64,000 nucleotides of DNA from Rhodobacterales bacterium HTCC2255 (GCA_000153745.1 DS022282.1:1027495-1091494), one strand, 5' to 3'. Positions 17,496 through 26,430 are shown, counted from the first letter of the stretch. Made by a program: numbers and translations. The notes: generated by a model not told the origin, from the letters alone.

Positions 17496-17864
17496 CTATT
17501 TCTTCTTACCAGCAATGGCCTTTGCAGGACCTTTGCGAGTGCGAGCGTTAGTACTTGTGCGTTGACCACGAACTGGCAAACCACGACGATGACGTAAGCC
17601 TCTGTAGCAGCCCAAATCCATCAATCTTTTGATATTCATTGAAACTTCTCTACGAAGGTCTCCTTCAACTTCAAAGTTAGCATCAATATATTCGCGGATT
17701 GATAATATTTCAGCATCTGAGAGTTCATTAATACGACGAGCCGCATCAATTTTTGTTCCATTACAGATCTTGTCTGCTGATGCAGGGCCAATTCCTGTAA
17801 TGTATGTTAATGCGATAGGAACCCGTTTATGGGTAGGCAGATTAACGCCAGCGATACGTGCCAA
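17496..17864 (-). CDS. rpsM: 30S ribosomal protein S13, TTG start
   Basis: S13, 122 residues, contacts the 50S subunit in the head bridge. It reads (M)[21 protein letters not shown] and ends [18 protein letters not shown]. The open frame extends 49 codons further, but all homologues begin at ARIAGVN. There the codon is TTG (17862-17864), with AAGGA about 9 nt upstream, so I place the start there. First gene of the rpsM-rpsK-rpoA-rplQ unit, 130 nt downstream of a promoter-like sequence. Confidence 0.93.
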   Translation of the reverse strand: MARIAGVNLPTHKRVPIALTYITGIGPASADKICNGTKIDAARRINELSDAEILSIREYIDANFEVEGDLRREVSMNIKRLMDLGCYRGLRHRRGLPVRGQRTSTNARTRKGPAKAIAGKKK

Positions 17865-18008
17865 GTTATATATCCTTACAGTTGCGGTTCCGTCTTTCCA
17901 GAACCTATTTTCACAACAGTGCATAAAATTTTGTATTATACACCAATAATTTCTAGCATTAACGAATCGCTCATAAAAAAGATCCAAATCATTAGTGCAG
18001 AAGGCTGT

Positions 18009-18037
18009 CAATTAGGCGAAAAAGTGTTGTCCGTCAA
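18009..18037 (-). promoter_or_regulatory. Probable promoter of the alpha operon (rpsM-rpsK-rpoA-rplQ)
   Basis: On -, TTGACG (18032-18037) is followed after 17 nt by TAATTG (18009-18014), in the 265-nt gap between adk and rpsM. The strong -35 and the gap itself suggest the alpha genes are transcribed separately from rplO-secY-adk. Confidence 0.5.
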
Positions 18038-18129
18038 GCAAATATAAACATTAATAAATTCTATAACTTTGTATGATTTCAATTCATTACTTCGATTATT
18101 CGAAACTTAATCTCATAAATATTAATTCA

Positions 18130-18783
18130 TTAAATTGAAGAAATTGCTTCAGATATATCTCTTCCGACTTCGTCAATACTGTTTAGCCCATTAATCTGCT
18201 GAAGTTGTTGTTTTGCATAGTAATATCCAATGAGTGGTGAAGTATCTTTATAATATGCCATCAAACGAGTTTTTAATGCGTCTTCATTGTCGTCTGCACG
18301 TTTTTTAAAAGCTCCTACTTCGCCACAGTTATCACATTTTCCTTTGATAATTGGAGCTTTAAAGTCTTCGTGATATCCTTGGCCACACACTCCACATGTA
18401 AAGCGACCAGTAATTCTACGAACCAAAGCTTCGTCATCAACTGTCATTTGGATTACAGTATCCAATTTTTGGTCAACCTTTGATAACAAATTACTTAAAG
18501 CATCTGCTTGAGCTAAAGTTCTAGGGAAGCCATCAAAAATAAATCCAGTAGATTCTGTGCTCGAAGTTAATTGCTCTTCAATTAAACCAATTACAATCTC
18601 GTCCGTGACAAGCTCTCCTCGATCCATCACCCCAGCAACCATTTTACCTAATTCAGTTCCTGAAGTACGGGCTGCTCTAAGCATATCACCAGTTGATAGT
18701 TGGATCATATTTCGATCCTTAACTAGAGTTGCTGCTTGAGTACCCTTACCTGCGCCCGGAGGACCTATTAAAATGATATTCAC
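18130..18783 (-). CDS. adk: Adenylate kinase, zinc-binding LID type
   Basis: Adenylate kinase, 217 residues, interconverts ATP + AMP and 2 ADP. The P-loop [10 protein letters not shown] is at residues 7-16, and the AMP-site segments STGDMLRA and [10 protein letters not shown] follow. The LID carries a full zinc site: Cys130, Cys133, Cys150 and Cys153 in CGVC...CDNC. Many proteobacterial enzymes lack these cysteines. It follows secY by 14 nt, as in many bacteria. Confidence 0.96.
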   Translation of the reverse strand: MNIILIGPPGAGKGTQAATLVKDRNMIQLSTGDMLRAARTSGTELGKMVAGVMDRGELVTDEIVIGLIEEQLTSSTESTGFIFDGFPRTLAQADALSNLLSKVDQKLDTVIQMTVDDEALVRRITGRFTCGVCGQGYHEDFKAPIIKGKCDNCGEVGAFKKRADDNEDALKTRLMAYYKDTSPLIGYYYAKQQLQQINGLNSIDEVGRDISEAISSI

Positions 18784-18797
18784 TTAATATCTCCTAA

Positions 18798-20162
18798 TTA
18801 ACGTTTAGTTTTTCGCTTTCGAGCTTTTGCCCGGTTTTTTCCTGTTAATTTAGAGCGCTCAATCAACCCTTCATACTGATGTGCCAGTAGATGAGATTGC
18901 ACTTGCTGGATAGTATCCATAGTTACTGAAACAACAATCAATAAACTAGTTCCACCAAAATAAAACGGAACTGCAAACTGAGAACGTAAAACCTCTGGTA
19001 GTAAACATACTGCAACTAAATAAGCAGAGCCAACAACTAAAATTCTTGCAACCACGTAATCCAAGTACAATCCAGTATTCTTGCCTGGGCGAATACCAGG
19101 AACAAAACCATTTTGTTTCTTTAGATTGTCAGCAACTTCGTCAGTTTTAAATGATACATTTGCTGTGTAAAAATAGCTGAAAAATACAATCATAATCACA
19201 AAGAATACAAAATATAGAGGTTGGCCAGGCCCAAACCACGCCAGGAGTGTATTCATAAACCCAGATGTTTGTGTGCTTGAAAATGTAGCAATTGTAGTTG
19301 GTAATAGTAGTAATGCAGATGCAAAAATTGGAGGAATAACACCTGCAGGATTCAACTTAATAGGTAAGTGACTACTTTCGCCACCGTATACTTTCATACC
19401 AACTTGACGCTTTGGATACTGAATGTGAACTTTTCTTAATGCTCTCTCCATAAATACAATAAATGCGATGACTGCAACTACCATAACCATAACACTAAGT
19501 ATTACCGCTGGAGAAATCGTTCCTTGTCGTCCTTGAACAAAAAATTGAGCAAGAGCAGCAGGTAATTCAGCGACGATCCCAACAAAAATAATTAAGGATA
19601 TACCATTACCTATTCCACGCGCAGTGATCTGCTCACCTATCCACATTAGGAACATCGTTCCACCTACTAAAGTAATAATGCAAGGTAATTGGAAGGTTAA
19701 AAAACCAGGGTTTGTAGCCATATCGCCTGCTTGCAAACCCGCTGAAAGGCCATAAGCTTGGAATATTGCAAGAGCAACAGTGCCATAGCGTGTATATTGG
19801 TTGATCTTTTTTCGACCTTGTTCACCCTCTTTTTTAAGCTGCTCTAAAGATGGAACCATTGCGGTCATCAACTGCACAATAATAGATGCAGAGATATATG
19901 GCATTATTCCAAGTGCAAAAATCGCCATACGGCTTACCGCACCACCAGTAAACATATTAAGAATACCCCCAATACCTTGCTGTGCTGACTCAACAAAAGT
20001 TTTGAGTGCGTCTGCGTCGATACCTGGTACTGGTATAAATGTGCCCAACCGGTACACAATAAGCATACCTAAGGCAAAAATGATACGGCTTTGAAGTTCT
20101 TTGGCTTTGCCAAAGGCGCCCCAAGAAATATTTGATGCCATTTGTTCAGCGGCTGATGCCAT
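18798..20162 (-). CDS. secY: Protein translocase subunit SecY
   Basis: SecY, 454 residues, is the ten-span channel of the Sec translocon. Conserved segments include YRLGTFIPVPGID near residue 40, GIMPYISASIIVQLM at about 105-119, GIGNGISLIIF, and FFSYFYTANVSFKTDEVADNLKKQ in the later cytoplasmic loops. The plug region follows TM1 (GIGGILNMFTGGA). The protein has a short lysine/arginine-rich C-terminus. A terminator-like hairpin lies between rplO and this gene. Confidence 0.96.
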   Translation of the reverse strand: MASAAEQMASNISWGAFGKAKELQSRIIFALGMLIVYRLGTFIPVPGIDADALKTFVESAQQGIGGILNMFTGGAVSRMAIFALGIMPYISASIIVQLMTAMVPSLEQLKKEGEQGRKKINQYTRYGTVALAIFQAYGLSAGLQAGDMATNPGFLTFQLPCIITLVGGTMFLMWIGEQITARGIGNGISLIIFVGIVAELPAALAQFFVQGRQGTISPAVILSVMVMVVAVIAFIVFMERALRKVHIQYPKRQVGMKVYGGESSHLPIKLNPAGVIPPIFASALLLLPTTIATFSSTQTSGFMNTLLAWFGPGQPLYFVFFVIMIVFFSYFYTANVSFKTDEVADNLKKQNGFVPGIRPGKNTGLYLDYVVARILVVGSAYLVAVCLLPEVLRSQFAVPFYFGGTSLLIVVSVTMDTIQQVQSHLLAHQYEGLIERSKLTGKNRAKARKRKTKR

Positions 20163-20186
20163 GCTTAAGACCCTTTCGAATAAAAA

Positions 20187-20216
20187 CGCCGCGAAATCCG
20201 TTTCCAGACCGCGGCG
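20187..20216 (-). terminator. Terminator-like hairpin between rplO and secY
   Basis: On -, CGCCGCG / CGCGGCG is a 7-bp GC stem with a 16-nt loop, followed by TTTTTATT. It lies inside the rplO-secY-adk unit and probably attenuates secY relative to rplO. Confidence 0.6.
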
Positions 20217-20264
20217 CTAAAAACTATAGTATTTTGTAAGCCGAGATTTTGCGACTAACAACCC

Positions 20265-20741
20265 TTATTCAGCTACTTTTGCCGCCTTTGTGACATTTAG
20301 TGAACCACCAGCCTTTGCAACTGCTTCAATTGCAGAGGCTGAAGCACCCGTAACAGTAATATCTAACTTTGAAGTGAGCTCACCTTTAGCTAAAATACGT
20401 ACACCATCTTTAATACGTCGAACTAATCCACTTTCAACAAGTGATTGTTCTGTAACTGGCTTTTTAATGTCTATTTTTTTTGCATCAATAAATTTTTGAA
20501 TTAGTCCTAAATTTACAACTGCATATGTTTTTGCATTAATATTGTTAAATCCACGCTTTGGTAACCGCATGTATAATGGCATTTGGCCACCTTCATAACC
20601 GTTTATTGCTACACCTGAACGTGATTTTTGCCCTTTGATGCCTCGTCCACCCATTTTACCTGTACCAGAACCTGGTCCACGGCCAATGCGTTTTCGTCGT
20701 TTAGTTGCACCTGGGTTGTCTGAAAGTTGATTCAGTTTCAT
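20265..20741 (-). CDS. rplO: 50S ribosomal protein L15
   Basis: L15, 158 residues, begins [26 protein letters not shown] and has the glycine/arginine-rich N-terminal extension [16 protein letters not shown], then YMRLPKRGF and the C-terminal globular part. In most bacteria it follows rpmD directly; here a Dabb-domain gene and a terminator stand between them, and a new promoter candidate lies upstream. Confidence 0.96.
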   Translation of the reverse strand: MKLNQLSDNPGATKRRKRIGRGPGSGTGKMGGRGIKGQKSRSGVAINGYEGGQMPLYMRLPKRGFNNINAKTYAVVNLGLIQKFIDAKKIDIKKPVTEQSLVESGLVRRIKDGVRILAKGELTSKLDITVTGASASAIEAVAKAGGSLNVTKAAKVAE

Positions 20742-20835
20742 ATCGCTATCTCCTTTGGCCGGAACTACCCCCGATTAGCGATAAAGGGCAAACACGGCAT
20801 TAATGATTCTATGATCTAAATGACCACATCGTGAG

Positions 20836-20864
20836 CGTATAACTCGTTGATTTAATTTATGCAA
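20836..20864 (-). promoter_or_regulatory. Possible promoter of rplO-secY-adk
   Basis: On -, TTGCAT is followed after 17 nt by TATACG, about 95 nt upstream of rplO and just beyond the Dabb gene. It would restart transcription after the terminator at 21268-21301. Confidence 0.4.
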
Positions 20865-20905
20865 GATAATGTAAGTTGTTATGTGACAAAATTGAAATGT
20901 ACATT

Positions 20906-21193
20906 TTAACCGAGGAAATCAGCGGCTATTCTCATATCTCTCAAAGGGCGAACAATAGATATAGATTTCTTATAAAGTGGGTGGGCTTTATATGCATCCA
21001 GAGCTTCTTGATTAGTAAACTCAGCATAAACAATAAAATCAGGGTCTTTCCCATTTATTTTATCAACTTTCAAGTTTCGCGTTACTTCAAATAGTGATGC
21101 ATGCGGAATATTTGCTAAAATTGATAAGCCATCAAATATAGCATTTGAGTCTTCAGGATTAATTGCACTAAAAAAAACTACATGTCGTATCAT
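20906..21193 (-). CDS. Dabb (stress-responsive alpha/beta barrel) domain protein inserted in the spc cluster
   Basis: This 95-residue protein has the Dabb pattern: MIRHVVFFSA at the start (conserved H near the N-terminus), DFIVYAEFTNQEALDAYKAHPLYKK, and VRPLRDMRIAADF at the end. Dabb proteins form dimeric ferredoxin-like barrels; functions range from stress proteins to polyketide cyclases, and this one has no known substrate. It lies between rpmD and rplO on the same strand, downstream of a strong terminator, so it is an insertion into a normally continuous operon. The Shine-Dalgarno is weak. Confidence 0.8.
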   Translation of the reverse strand: MIRHVVFFSAINPEDSNAIFDGLSILANIPHASLFEVTRNLKVDKINGKDPDFIVYAEFTNQEALDAYKAHPLYKKSISIVRPLRDMRIAADFLG

Positions 21194-21267
21194 GATTCAA
21201 CTTATTAGTTATTTATTAATTTAATAAAGATTTTCATTTATATTCTCAACTTGGTATAAATTATATC

Positions 21268-21301
21268 TTAAAAAAAACGCCCCATACATTAGTACAGGGC
21301 G
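21268..21301 (-). terminator. Intrinsic terminator after rpmD
   Basis: On -, a 10-bp stem CGCCCTGTAC / GTATGGGGCG (two G-U pairs) with loop TAAT is followed by eight T residues. It closes the rpmC-to-rpmD unit, 27 nt after the rpmD stop. Confidence 0.85.
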
Positions 21302-21327
21302 CATTGTCTCAATAAATAAGGCTAATC

Positions 21328-21516
21328 TTAGCCTTTTTCTTCTATTATTTCTACCATGTGTGATACTTTACGTACCATACCACGTACAGATGGAGTGTCT
21401 TCTAATTCACGCGTCTTGTGCATTTTATTTAGACCTAGACCAATTAGTGTATCTCGTTGATCTTTTGGACGACGAATTGGTGAACCAGTTTGTTTTACAA
21501 CAATAGTTTTAGCCAT
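21328..21516 (-). CDS. rpmD: 50S ribosomal protein L30
   Basis: L30, 62 residues, begins [20 protein letters not shown] and contains [17 protein letters not shown] and [13 protein letters not shown], the family core. It starts 3 nt after rpsE and is the last gene before the terminator. Confidence 0.95.
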   Translation of the reverse strand: MAKTIVVKQTGSPIRRPKDQRDTLIGLGLNKMHKTRELEDTPSVRGMVRKVSHMVEIIEEKG

Positions 21517-21519
21517 GAT

Positions 21520-22056
21520 TTAAGCCTCCTCTTTTGGTAAGATTTCAGATACTTTTTTACCACGTCTTTGAGCAACAGATCTTGGTGAAGCTTCTTTTCC
21601 TAATCCATCCATTGTCGCACGGATCATGTTATAAGGATTTTGTGACCCTATCGATTTTGCAACAACATCCTGTACGCCTAGCATTTCAAAAACTGCACGC
21701 ATCGGGCCACCAGCAATGATACCAGTACCTTGCGGTGCTGTTCTCATAACTACTTTACCTGCGCCATGACGACCATTAACATCGTGATGCAATGTACGCC
21801 CTTCTCTTAAGGGGACTCTGATCATTTGGCGCTTTGCTTGTTCAGTTGCCTTTCGGATAGCCTCAGGTACTTCTTTTGCTTTACCCTTGCCGTATCCAAC
21901 TCTACCTTTTTGATCTCCAACTACTACAAGAGCAGCAAAGCCAAAGCGTTTACCACCTTTTACGGTCTTTGATACGCGGTTAATCGCAACTAAACGATCC
22001 TGAAATTCTGGTGCTTCGTCGCGGTCGCGACCTTTACGGTTATCTTCTCTAGCCAT
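21520..22056 (-). CDS. rpsE: 30S ribosomal protein S5
   Basis: S5, 178 residues, has the double-stranded-RNA-binding N-domain ([26 protein letters not shown]) and the C-domain ([15 protein letters not shown]-like [17 protein letters not shown], then [17 protein letters not shown]). Ribosomal fidelity and spectinomycin-loop residues VKGGKRFG look normal. The N-terminus is highly charged. GAGG lies upstream of ATG 22056. Confidence 0.96.
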   Translation of the reverse strand: MAREDNRKGRDRDEAPEFQDRLVAINRVSKTVKGGKRFGFAALVVVGDQKGRVGYGKGKAKEVPEAIRKATEQAKRQMIRVPLREGRTLHHDVNGRHGAGKVVMRTAPQGTGIIAGGPMRAVFEMLGVQDVVAKSIGSQNPYNMIRATMDGLGKEASPRSVAQRRGKKVSEILPKEEA

Positions 22057-22126
22057 CTTGGCCTCCTGATTTTGGGCAGAGCCCTTAATAATATCAATCC
22101 CAGTGAGTTAAACTCCCGGATCATCG

Positions 22127-22146
22127 AGGTGGGCAATAGCCCACCT
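22127..22146 (-). other. Stem-loop in the rplR-rpsE gap
   Basis: AGGTGGGC and GCCCACCT flank a 4-nt loop, a perfect 8-bp stem 6 nt past the rplR stop. No T run follows, so it is more likely a processing or stability element. Confidence 0.55.
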
Positions 22147-22152
22147 ACAATT

Positions 22153-22512
22153 TTAAAATTGCAAACCACCTTCGCGAGCTGCGTCAGCCAATGCTTTTAC
22201 TTTACCGTGGAAAATAAATCCCCCACGGTCAAAATAACATACTTCTATACCAGCTTTTTTTGCACGTTCTGCTATCGCAGTACCTACTTTTGCTGATGCA
22301 TCTACATTATTTTTACCAACAACTCCTAACGCCTTCTCTAAGGAAGATGCTGAAGCAATTGTTACGCCATTCACATCATCGATCAATTGCACGCTGATGT
22401 TTTTCGACGAACGGTGCACACAAAGACGTGGACGACCATTTGCCATTTTCTTAATTTTGTTCCGGTTGCGCATGCGACGCTTGAGGAACAATGTTCTTCT
22501 AGTTTGTGCCAT
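22153..22512 (-). CDS. rplR: 50S ribosomal protein L18
   Basis: L18, 119 residues, binds 5S rRNA. It shows [54 protein letters not shown] and the C-terminal [26 protein letters not shown]-type end. It follows rplF by 11 nt and is separated from rpsE by a 96-nt gap. Confidence 0.96.
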   Translation of the reverse strand: MAQTRRTLFLKRRMRNRNKIKKMANGRPRLCVHRSSKNISVQLIDDVNGVTIASASSLEKALGVVGKNNVDASAKVGTAIAERAKKAGIEVCYFDRGGFIFHGKVKALADAAREGGLQF

Positions 22513-22523
22513 TTTACACGCTC

Positions 22524-23057
22524 CTACTTAGACTTACCTTCTTTACGGAAGATATATTCGTCTTTATATTTGATACCTTTGCCTTTATAAGGCTCTGGCT
22601 TACGCCATTCACGAATTTTCGCAGCCACTTCACCTACTTGTTGTTGGTCAATGCCTTCAACAATAATTTCTGTTGGCTTAGGTGCAGTTACAGTTATGCC
22701 AGTAGGCACTTCAAATAACACATCATGCGAATAGCCAAGTGCCAATTTCAGGACAGCGCCCTGCATTGAAGCACGGTAACCAACACCGTTGATTTCCAGC
22801 TCTTTTTTGAAGCCGTCTGTCACCCCAGTCACGCAGTTAGCGATTTGAGTTCGAGACATACCCCATTGCTGACGTGCACGTTTTGAAGATCCGCGCGGTG
22901 TAACTGACACTGCACTGTCCTCAACAGCAAGGCTCACGTCATCAGTAGCTTTAAAGGTACGAACACCTTTTGGGCCTTTGATTTCTACAGTTTGGCCAGA
23001 GACAGTAGCTGTAACACCACTGGGAAGGCCGACTGGTTTTTTACCAATACGAGACAT
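22524..23057 (-). CDS. rplF: 50S ribosomal protein L6
   Basis: L6, 177 residues, begins [15 protein letters not shown] and contains the two repeated L6 domains, with the signature [15 protein letters not shown]-type segment ([16 protein letters not shown]) near the C-terminus. It sits at the factor-binding site near the sarcin-ricin loop. Nine nt after rpsH. Confidence 0.96.
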   Translation of the reverse strand: MSRIGKKPVGLPSGVTATVSGQTVEIKGPKGVRTFKATDDVSLAVEDSAVSVTPRGSSKRARQQWGMSRTQIANCVTGVTDGFKKELEINGVGYRASMQGAVLKLALGYSHDVLFEVPTGITVTAPKPTEIIVEGIDQQQVGEVAAKIREWRKPEPYKGKGIKYKDEYIFRKEGKSK

Positions 23058-23066
23058 ATCCGCTCC

Positions 23067-23459
23067 CTAGAATACTGTGCACAACACTTCGCCGCCAACA
23101 TTGGCTGCTCGTGCTTGCGCATCTGACATCACACCCTGAGGTGTTGATACAATTGAAATTCCCAGACCCTGTCGAACTGTTGGAATGTCTGAAGAAGCCG
23201 AATAAACACGACGACCAGGTTTTGACACACGTTTTAGTTCTTTAATAACTGGTTCACCGTCGAAATATTTCAAAGAAATTTCCAACTCTGGATGACCAGC
23301 GTCTGAAGTTGCACCTTCATAACCACGGATATAGCCCTCGTTCGCAAGAACATCGAGAACCCAACCACGTAGTTTTGAAGCAGGTGTTTTTACTGTAGAT
23401 TTACCACGCAAATGAGCGTTGCGAATTCTAGTGAGCATATCACCGATAGGATCGTTCAT
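23067..23459 (-). CDS. rpsH: 30S ribosomal protein S8
   Basis: S8, 130 residues, begins [20 protein letters not shown] and ends [31 protein letters not shown], with the diagnostic STxxG motif and C-terminal VF. In E. coli S8 represses spc translation; a matching site was not sought in detail here. Confidence 0.97.
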   Translation of the reverse strand: MNDPIGDMLTRIRNAHLRGKSTVKTPASKLRGWVLDVLANEGYIRGYEGATSDAGHPELEISLKYFDGEPVIKELKRVSKPGRRVYSASSDIPTVRQGLGISIVSTPQGVMSDAQARAANVGGEVLCTVF

Positions 23460-23470
23460 ATTACTACTCC

Positions 23471-23776
23471 TTACCAGCTCGATTTGACCATGCCAGGTAT
23501 CTGGCCGTCAGACGCCAATTGGCGCAACGCGATACGAGACATTTTCAGTTTACGGTAATAACCCTTCGGACGACCAGTCACTTGGCAACGATTGTGCAAG
23601 CGAGTAGCTGAAGAATTACGTGGAAGTTCTGCCAACTTTAGACGCGCTTTGAAACGTTCTTCCATCGGTAGATCTTGATTGTTTGCGATTTCTTTCAACG
23701 CAGCACGCTTTGCAGCATACTTAACAACAAGCTTTTCGCGCTTGAGTTGACGTTGAACCATTGCAGATTTAGCCAT
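23471..23776 (-). CDS. rpsN: 30S ribosomal protein S14 (long, zinc-free type)
   Basis: S14, 101 residues, has the C-terminal signature [26 protein letters not shown]. The long form lacks the CxxC zinc motif of the short type, as usual in proteobacteria. It follows rplE by 18 nt. Confidence 0.96.
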   Translation of the reverse strand: MAKSAMVQRQLKREKLVVKYAAKRAALKEIANNQDLPMEERFKARLKLAELPRNSSATRLHNRCQVTGRPKGYYRKLKMSRIALRQLASDGQIPGMVKSSW

Positions 23777-23794
23777 AAGTTCTCTCCTTCGCGA

Positions 23795-24346
23795 TTAACT
23801 AGTGAAAGGCATGTTGAAGTTTTTCAACAAGCTCAATGCTTCAGCGTCTGTTTTCGCGTTTGTGCTGATAGCGATGTCCATGCCCCACATTTCATCGATC
23901 TTATCATAATCGATTTCTGGGAATACGATATGTTCTTTGAGACCCATGGCATAATTACCACGCCCATCAAAGCTTTTTGCCGATATACCGCGAAAATCGC
24001 GAATACGTGGCATTGCAACCGTGATCAATCGATCAAGGAAATCGTACATTTGATCGCCACGCAATGTGACTTTACAACCCAAAGGCATTTCTTCACGAAC
24101 ACGGAAACCAGCAATAGATTTTTTAGCTTTTGTTATAACTGGTTGTTGCCCAGATATAGATGCCATATCAGCGACTGCCGAACGGATCTTTTTAGAATCG
24201 TTTACAGTTTCACCAATACCCATGTTTAGTGTAATTTTTGTGATCTTTGGGATCATCATATCGTTCTTATATGCGAATTCTTCTTTCATCGCAGGCCGAA
24301 CGACTTCGTTATAGCTCGCCTTAAGGCGTGGAGTATAATCAGCCAT
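23795..24346 (-). CDS. rplE: 50S ribosomal protein L5
   Basis: L5, 183 residues, binds 5S rRNA and contacts P-site tRNA. It contains [36 protein letters not shown] and the C-terminal [16 protein letters not shown], all conserved. Its start overlaps the 3' end of rplX by 8 nt. Confidence 0.96.
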   Translation of the reverse strand: MADYTPRLKASYNEVVRPAMKEEFAYKNDMMIPKITKITLNMGIGETVNDSKKIRSAVADMASISGQQPVITKAKKSIAGFRVREEMPLGCKVTLRGDQMYDFLDRLITVAMPRIRDFRGISAKSFDGRGNYAMGLKEHIVFPEIDYDKIDEMWGMDIAISTNAKTDAEALSLLKNFNMPFTS

Positions 24347-24653
24347 CGATCAACGCTCCTGATTTTTTTGCAAAACGAACTTTTTTGTCTCCGTCCATTT
24401 TAAAACCAACGCGAGTTGCGCCGCCTTCTTTTGGATCTATTAGTGCCAAATTAGATAATTGAATTGGCATTTCTACAGAAACACGTCCACCTTGAGATGA
24501 TTGTGATTGCTTAGTGTGACGAACCGCAATGTTTACACCTGAAACGATTGCCTTACCAGAAGATGGGTTAACAGAAGTTATTTCGCCTTCCTTACCTTTA
24601 TCTTTTCCTGAAAGAACAACGATCTTGTCACCTTTTTTTAATTTTGCAGCCAT
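24339..24653 (-). CDS. rplX: 50S ribosomal protein L24
   Basis: L24, 104 residues, carries the KOW motif near the N-terminus ([20 protein letters not shown]) and [25 protein letters not shown], typical of the family. It overlaps rplN by 1 nt and rplE by 8 nt. Confidence 0.96.
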   Translation of the reverse strand: MAAKLKKGDKIVVLSGKDKGKEGEITSVNPSSGKAIVSGVNIAVRHTKQSQSSQGGRVSVEMPIQLSNLALIDPKEGGATRVGFKMDGDKKVRFAKKSGALIDG

Positions 24654-25021
24654 TACAGAACCTCCGGTGCCAAAGACACAATTTTCATGAAGTTCTTAGC
24701 ACGCAATTCGCGTACAACTGGACCAAATATACGGGTTCCAATAGGTTCATTGTTGTTGTTTAGAATAACTGCAGCGTTTCCATCAAAACGAATTGCTGTT
24801 CCATCATCCCTACGAACTTCTTTTGCTGTACGTACAACTACCGCTTTGCGAACATCACCTTTTTTCACGCGACCACGTGGAATGGCTTCTTTCACAGAAA
24901 CGACAATAATGTCTCCAACAGAAGCATACTTCCGCTTAGAGCCACCTAAAACCTTGATGCACTGAACACGGCGAGCGCCGCTGTTGTCAGCTACATCCAG
25001 ATTAGTTTGCATCTGGATCAT
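24653..25021 (-). CDS. rplN: 50S ribosomal protein L14
   Basis: L14, 122 residues, begins [20 protein letters not shown] and ends [10 protein letters not shown], with [16 protein letters not shown] in the middle. It lies near bridge B8. GGAGG precedes the ATG. It follows rpsQ after 60 nt. Confidence 0.97.
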   Translation of the reverse strand: MIQMQTNLDVADNSGARRVQCIKVLGGSKRKYASVGDIIVVSVKEAIPRGRVKKGDVRKAVVVRTAKEVRRDDGTAIRFDGNAAVILNNNNEPIGTRIFGPVVRELRAKNFMKIVSLAPEVL

Positions 25022-25081
25022 TGAGTTTCCTCCGACCTTTGGGGACCTTGCAAATTCAGCCCCAGGGTTTCGTTAAACTGA

Positions 25082-25312
25082 TCAGTCTGTGAGAACTGTC
25101 CAGCGCTTAGTCTTCGAGATTGGTGCACATTCTTCAATGCGTACTTTATCACCAATTTTGAATTCGTTTTGCGCATCATGCGCTCTGTAAGTTTTTGACT
25201 TACGGATTGTTTTTTTCAACACAGGGTGCTGAAAGCTACGCTGTACAGACACTGTAATTGTTTGTTCGTTTTGGTCACCTGTTACAGTGCCGGCTAGTAT
25301 ACGCTTTGGCAT
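25082..25312 (-). CDS. rpsQ: 30S ribosomal protein S17
   Basis: S17, 76 residues, an OB-fold primary 16S binder, reads [19 protein letters not shown], then KTYRAHD and [23 protein letters not shown] 25312 is chosen because family members start at MPKR; the longer frame overlaps rpmC. It follows rpmC by 10 nt. Confidence 0.95.
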   Translation of the reverse strand: MPKRILAGTVTGDQNEQTITVSVQRSFQHPVLKKTIRKSKTYRAHDAQNEFKIGDKVRIEECAPISKTKRWTVLTD

Positions 25313-25322
25313 GTTTAGGCTC

Positions 25323-25526
25323 CTATTCAGCAGCCGCTGATGCGGCCTTTTCATTCAAAATAGTTAAAACTCTAGCAGCTTCTCTTCTAGCAGCTTTCAT
25401 TCTAACAGTAGATTCAGCCTGACCTGTTGCTTTTTGAAAACGCAAATTAAATTGCTCTTTTTTCAATATTACAAGCTCAGCTCTTAGCTCATCAGGTGTT
25501 TTATCACGTAATTCGTTGGCGTTCAT
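25323..25526 (-). CDS. rpmC: 50S ribosomal protein L29
   Basis: L29, 67 residues, a two-helix protein at the exit tunnel, reads [18 protein letters not shown] and [16 protein letters not shown] 25526 is chosen: AAGGA is 7 nt upstream, while the earlier ATG at 25532 lies only 2 nt from it. Here rpmC is first in a new transcription unit, separated from rplP by an oxygenase gene and a structured leader. Confidence 0.94.
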   Translation of the reverse strand: MNANELRDKTPDELRAELVILKKEQFNLRFQKATGQAESTVRMKAARREAARVLTILNEKAASAAAE

Positions 25527-25545
25527 TGCCATTTCCTTTCAACAT

Positions 25546-25605
25546 CACCGGAAGGCCCAACTTTGTGTGCTATGTAAGCACACTTAGGTCACCACGAATC
25601 CGGTG
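25546..25605 (-). promoter_or_regulatory. Structured RNA leader upstream of rpmC
   Basis: On -, CACCGGA (25599-25605) can pair with TCCGGTG (25546-25552). This 7-bp stem encloses a 7-bp hairpin GTGTGCT / AGCACAC (25565-25583). The 5' arm can instead pair locally, CCAC / GTGG, so two folds exclude one another. The 3' arm lies about 20 nt upstream of the rpmC start, close to its Shine-Dalgarno. This layout resembles autoregulatory ribosomal-protein leaders, but no known class was recognised. Confidence 0.45.
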
Positions 25606-25726
25606 GAGTACATTAGAATGCTCCCTTTAGAGGGGATTCTATCATGTGGCAAGGGTAAATGATTTATTATTATAAATTTAAAGTATATTGATGAGCTTCT
25701 TTTGATGCATAATAAGCCAAAATAAC

Positions 25727-26347
25727 TCAACCCCATGCATAATTAAAACTTACACTAATTCGTTCTTCTTCTGCTAAGTTCATCGGAACTTCATGACGAA
25801 GCCAACTTTCCCATAATAGTACATCCCCCACATTAGGATTTATATAATTAAATGTACGTGAACCAGTATTTGCATTTGTCTTTCTTGGAGGGGCGGCCAT
25901 CATCATTGGTAATCTTGGATCTTCAAATTTAATTGCGCTTGCGCCATCCGGCATTGAAACATATGTAGTCCCACTTATCACAGAGTTTGGATGGATATGG
26001 CCAGTATGTATCCCACCTTCTGGAAGAATATTTATCCATAAACCATTTAGAACAAGCGGCCTATCACCAAGATCAAATTGAAGCTCTTCCGCAAAATCAG
26101 CAACATGTAGATCTAGTGCCTTTACTAAATCTTTAAATATTGGGAACCGCCAAGGCAAATCATCTAAAGACGCATAGCTTGTATAACCAGAATAATCATT
26201 TTCTTCACACCACCTTTGCCCAGCAACATCATCGTGCGCAATTGAGAAACATGTAGTTTCCAATTCATCTGAATTAATTTTAATATCGTAGTTATTTAAA
26301 GCTGTACGATAAATGCGAGTAATAAAGAGATCTAATATATCTGACAT
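25727..26347 (-). CDS. Putative 2-oxoglutarate/Fe(II)-dependent oxygenase (TIGR02466-like) inserted in the S10 operon
   Basis: This 206-residue protein resembles the TIGR02466 group of the 2OG-Fe(II) oxygenase superfamily. The double-stranded beta-helix features are visible: WINILPEGGIHTGHIHPNS around residues 104-122 (candidate metal His), SGTTYVSMP, GDVLLWESWLRHEVPMN (distal His), and RISVSFNYAWG at the C-terminus (Arg for 2OG). It lies between rplP and rpmC on the same strand, bounded upstream by a terminator, with AGGA before its ATG. Substrate unknown. A ribosomal-protein hydroxylase is attractive from the context, because E. coli YcfD/RoxA hydroxylates L16, but that is inference. Confidence 0.78.
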   Translation of the reverse strand: MSDILDLFITRIYRTALNNYDIKINSDELETTCFSIAHDDVAGQRWCEENDYSGYTSYASLDDLPWRFPIFKDLVKALDLHVADFAEELQFDLGDRPLVLNGLWINILPEGGIHTGHIHPNSVISGTTYVSMPDGASAIKFEDPRLPMMMAAPPRKTNANTGSRTFNYINPNVGDVLLWESWLRHEVPMNLAEEERISVSFNYAWG

Positions 26348-26430
26348 ATAATCCTGTTATATTAAGAAGTGCCAAAATCAAAGATACATTTACAATTTAT
26401 AAAACAAAATAATTGAAGTTAAATTTTTAT

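Noticed and set aside
17496-18011. 171-codon reading of S13 with a 49-residue N-terminal extension
   Set aside because: The extension has no homologue-like sequence and crosses the 130-nt untranslated leader; TTG at 17862-17864 gives the standard 122 residues.
23675-24229. 184-codon + strand frame opposite rpsN and rplE
   Set aside because: Antisense to two conserved ribosomal genes; composition follows their reverse complement.
25082-25354. Longer S17 starting inside rpmC
   Set aside because: Family members begin at MPKR; the extra 14 residues translate rpmC in another frame.
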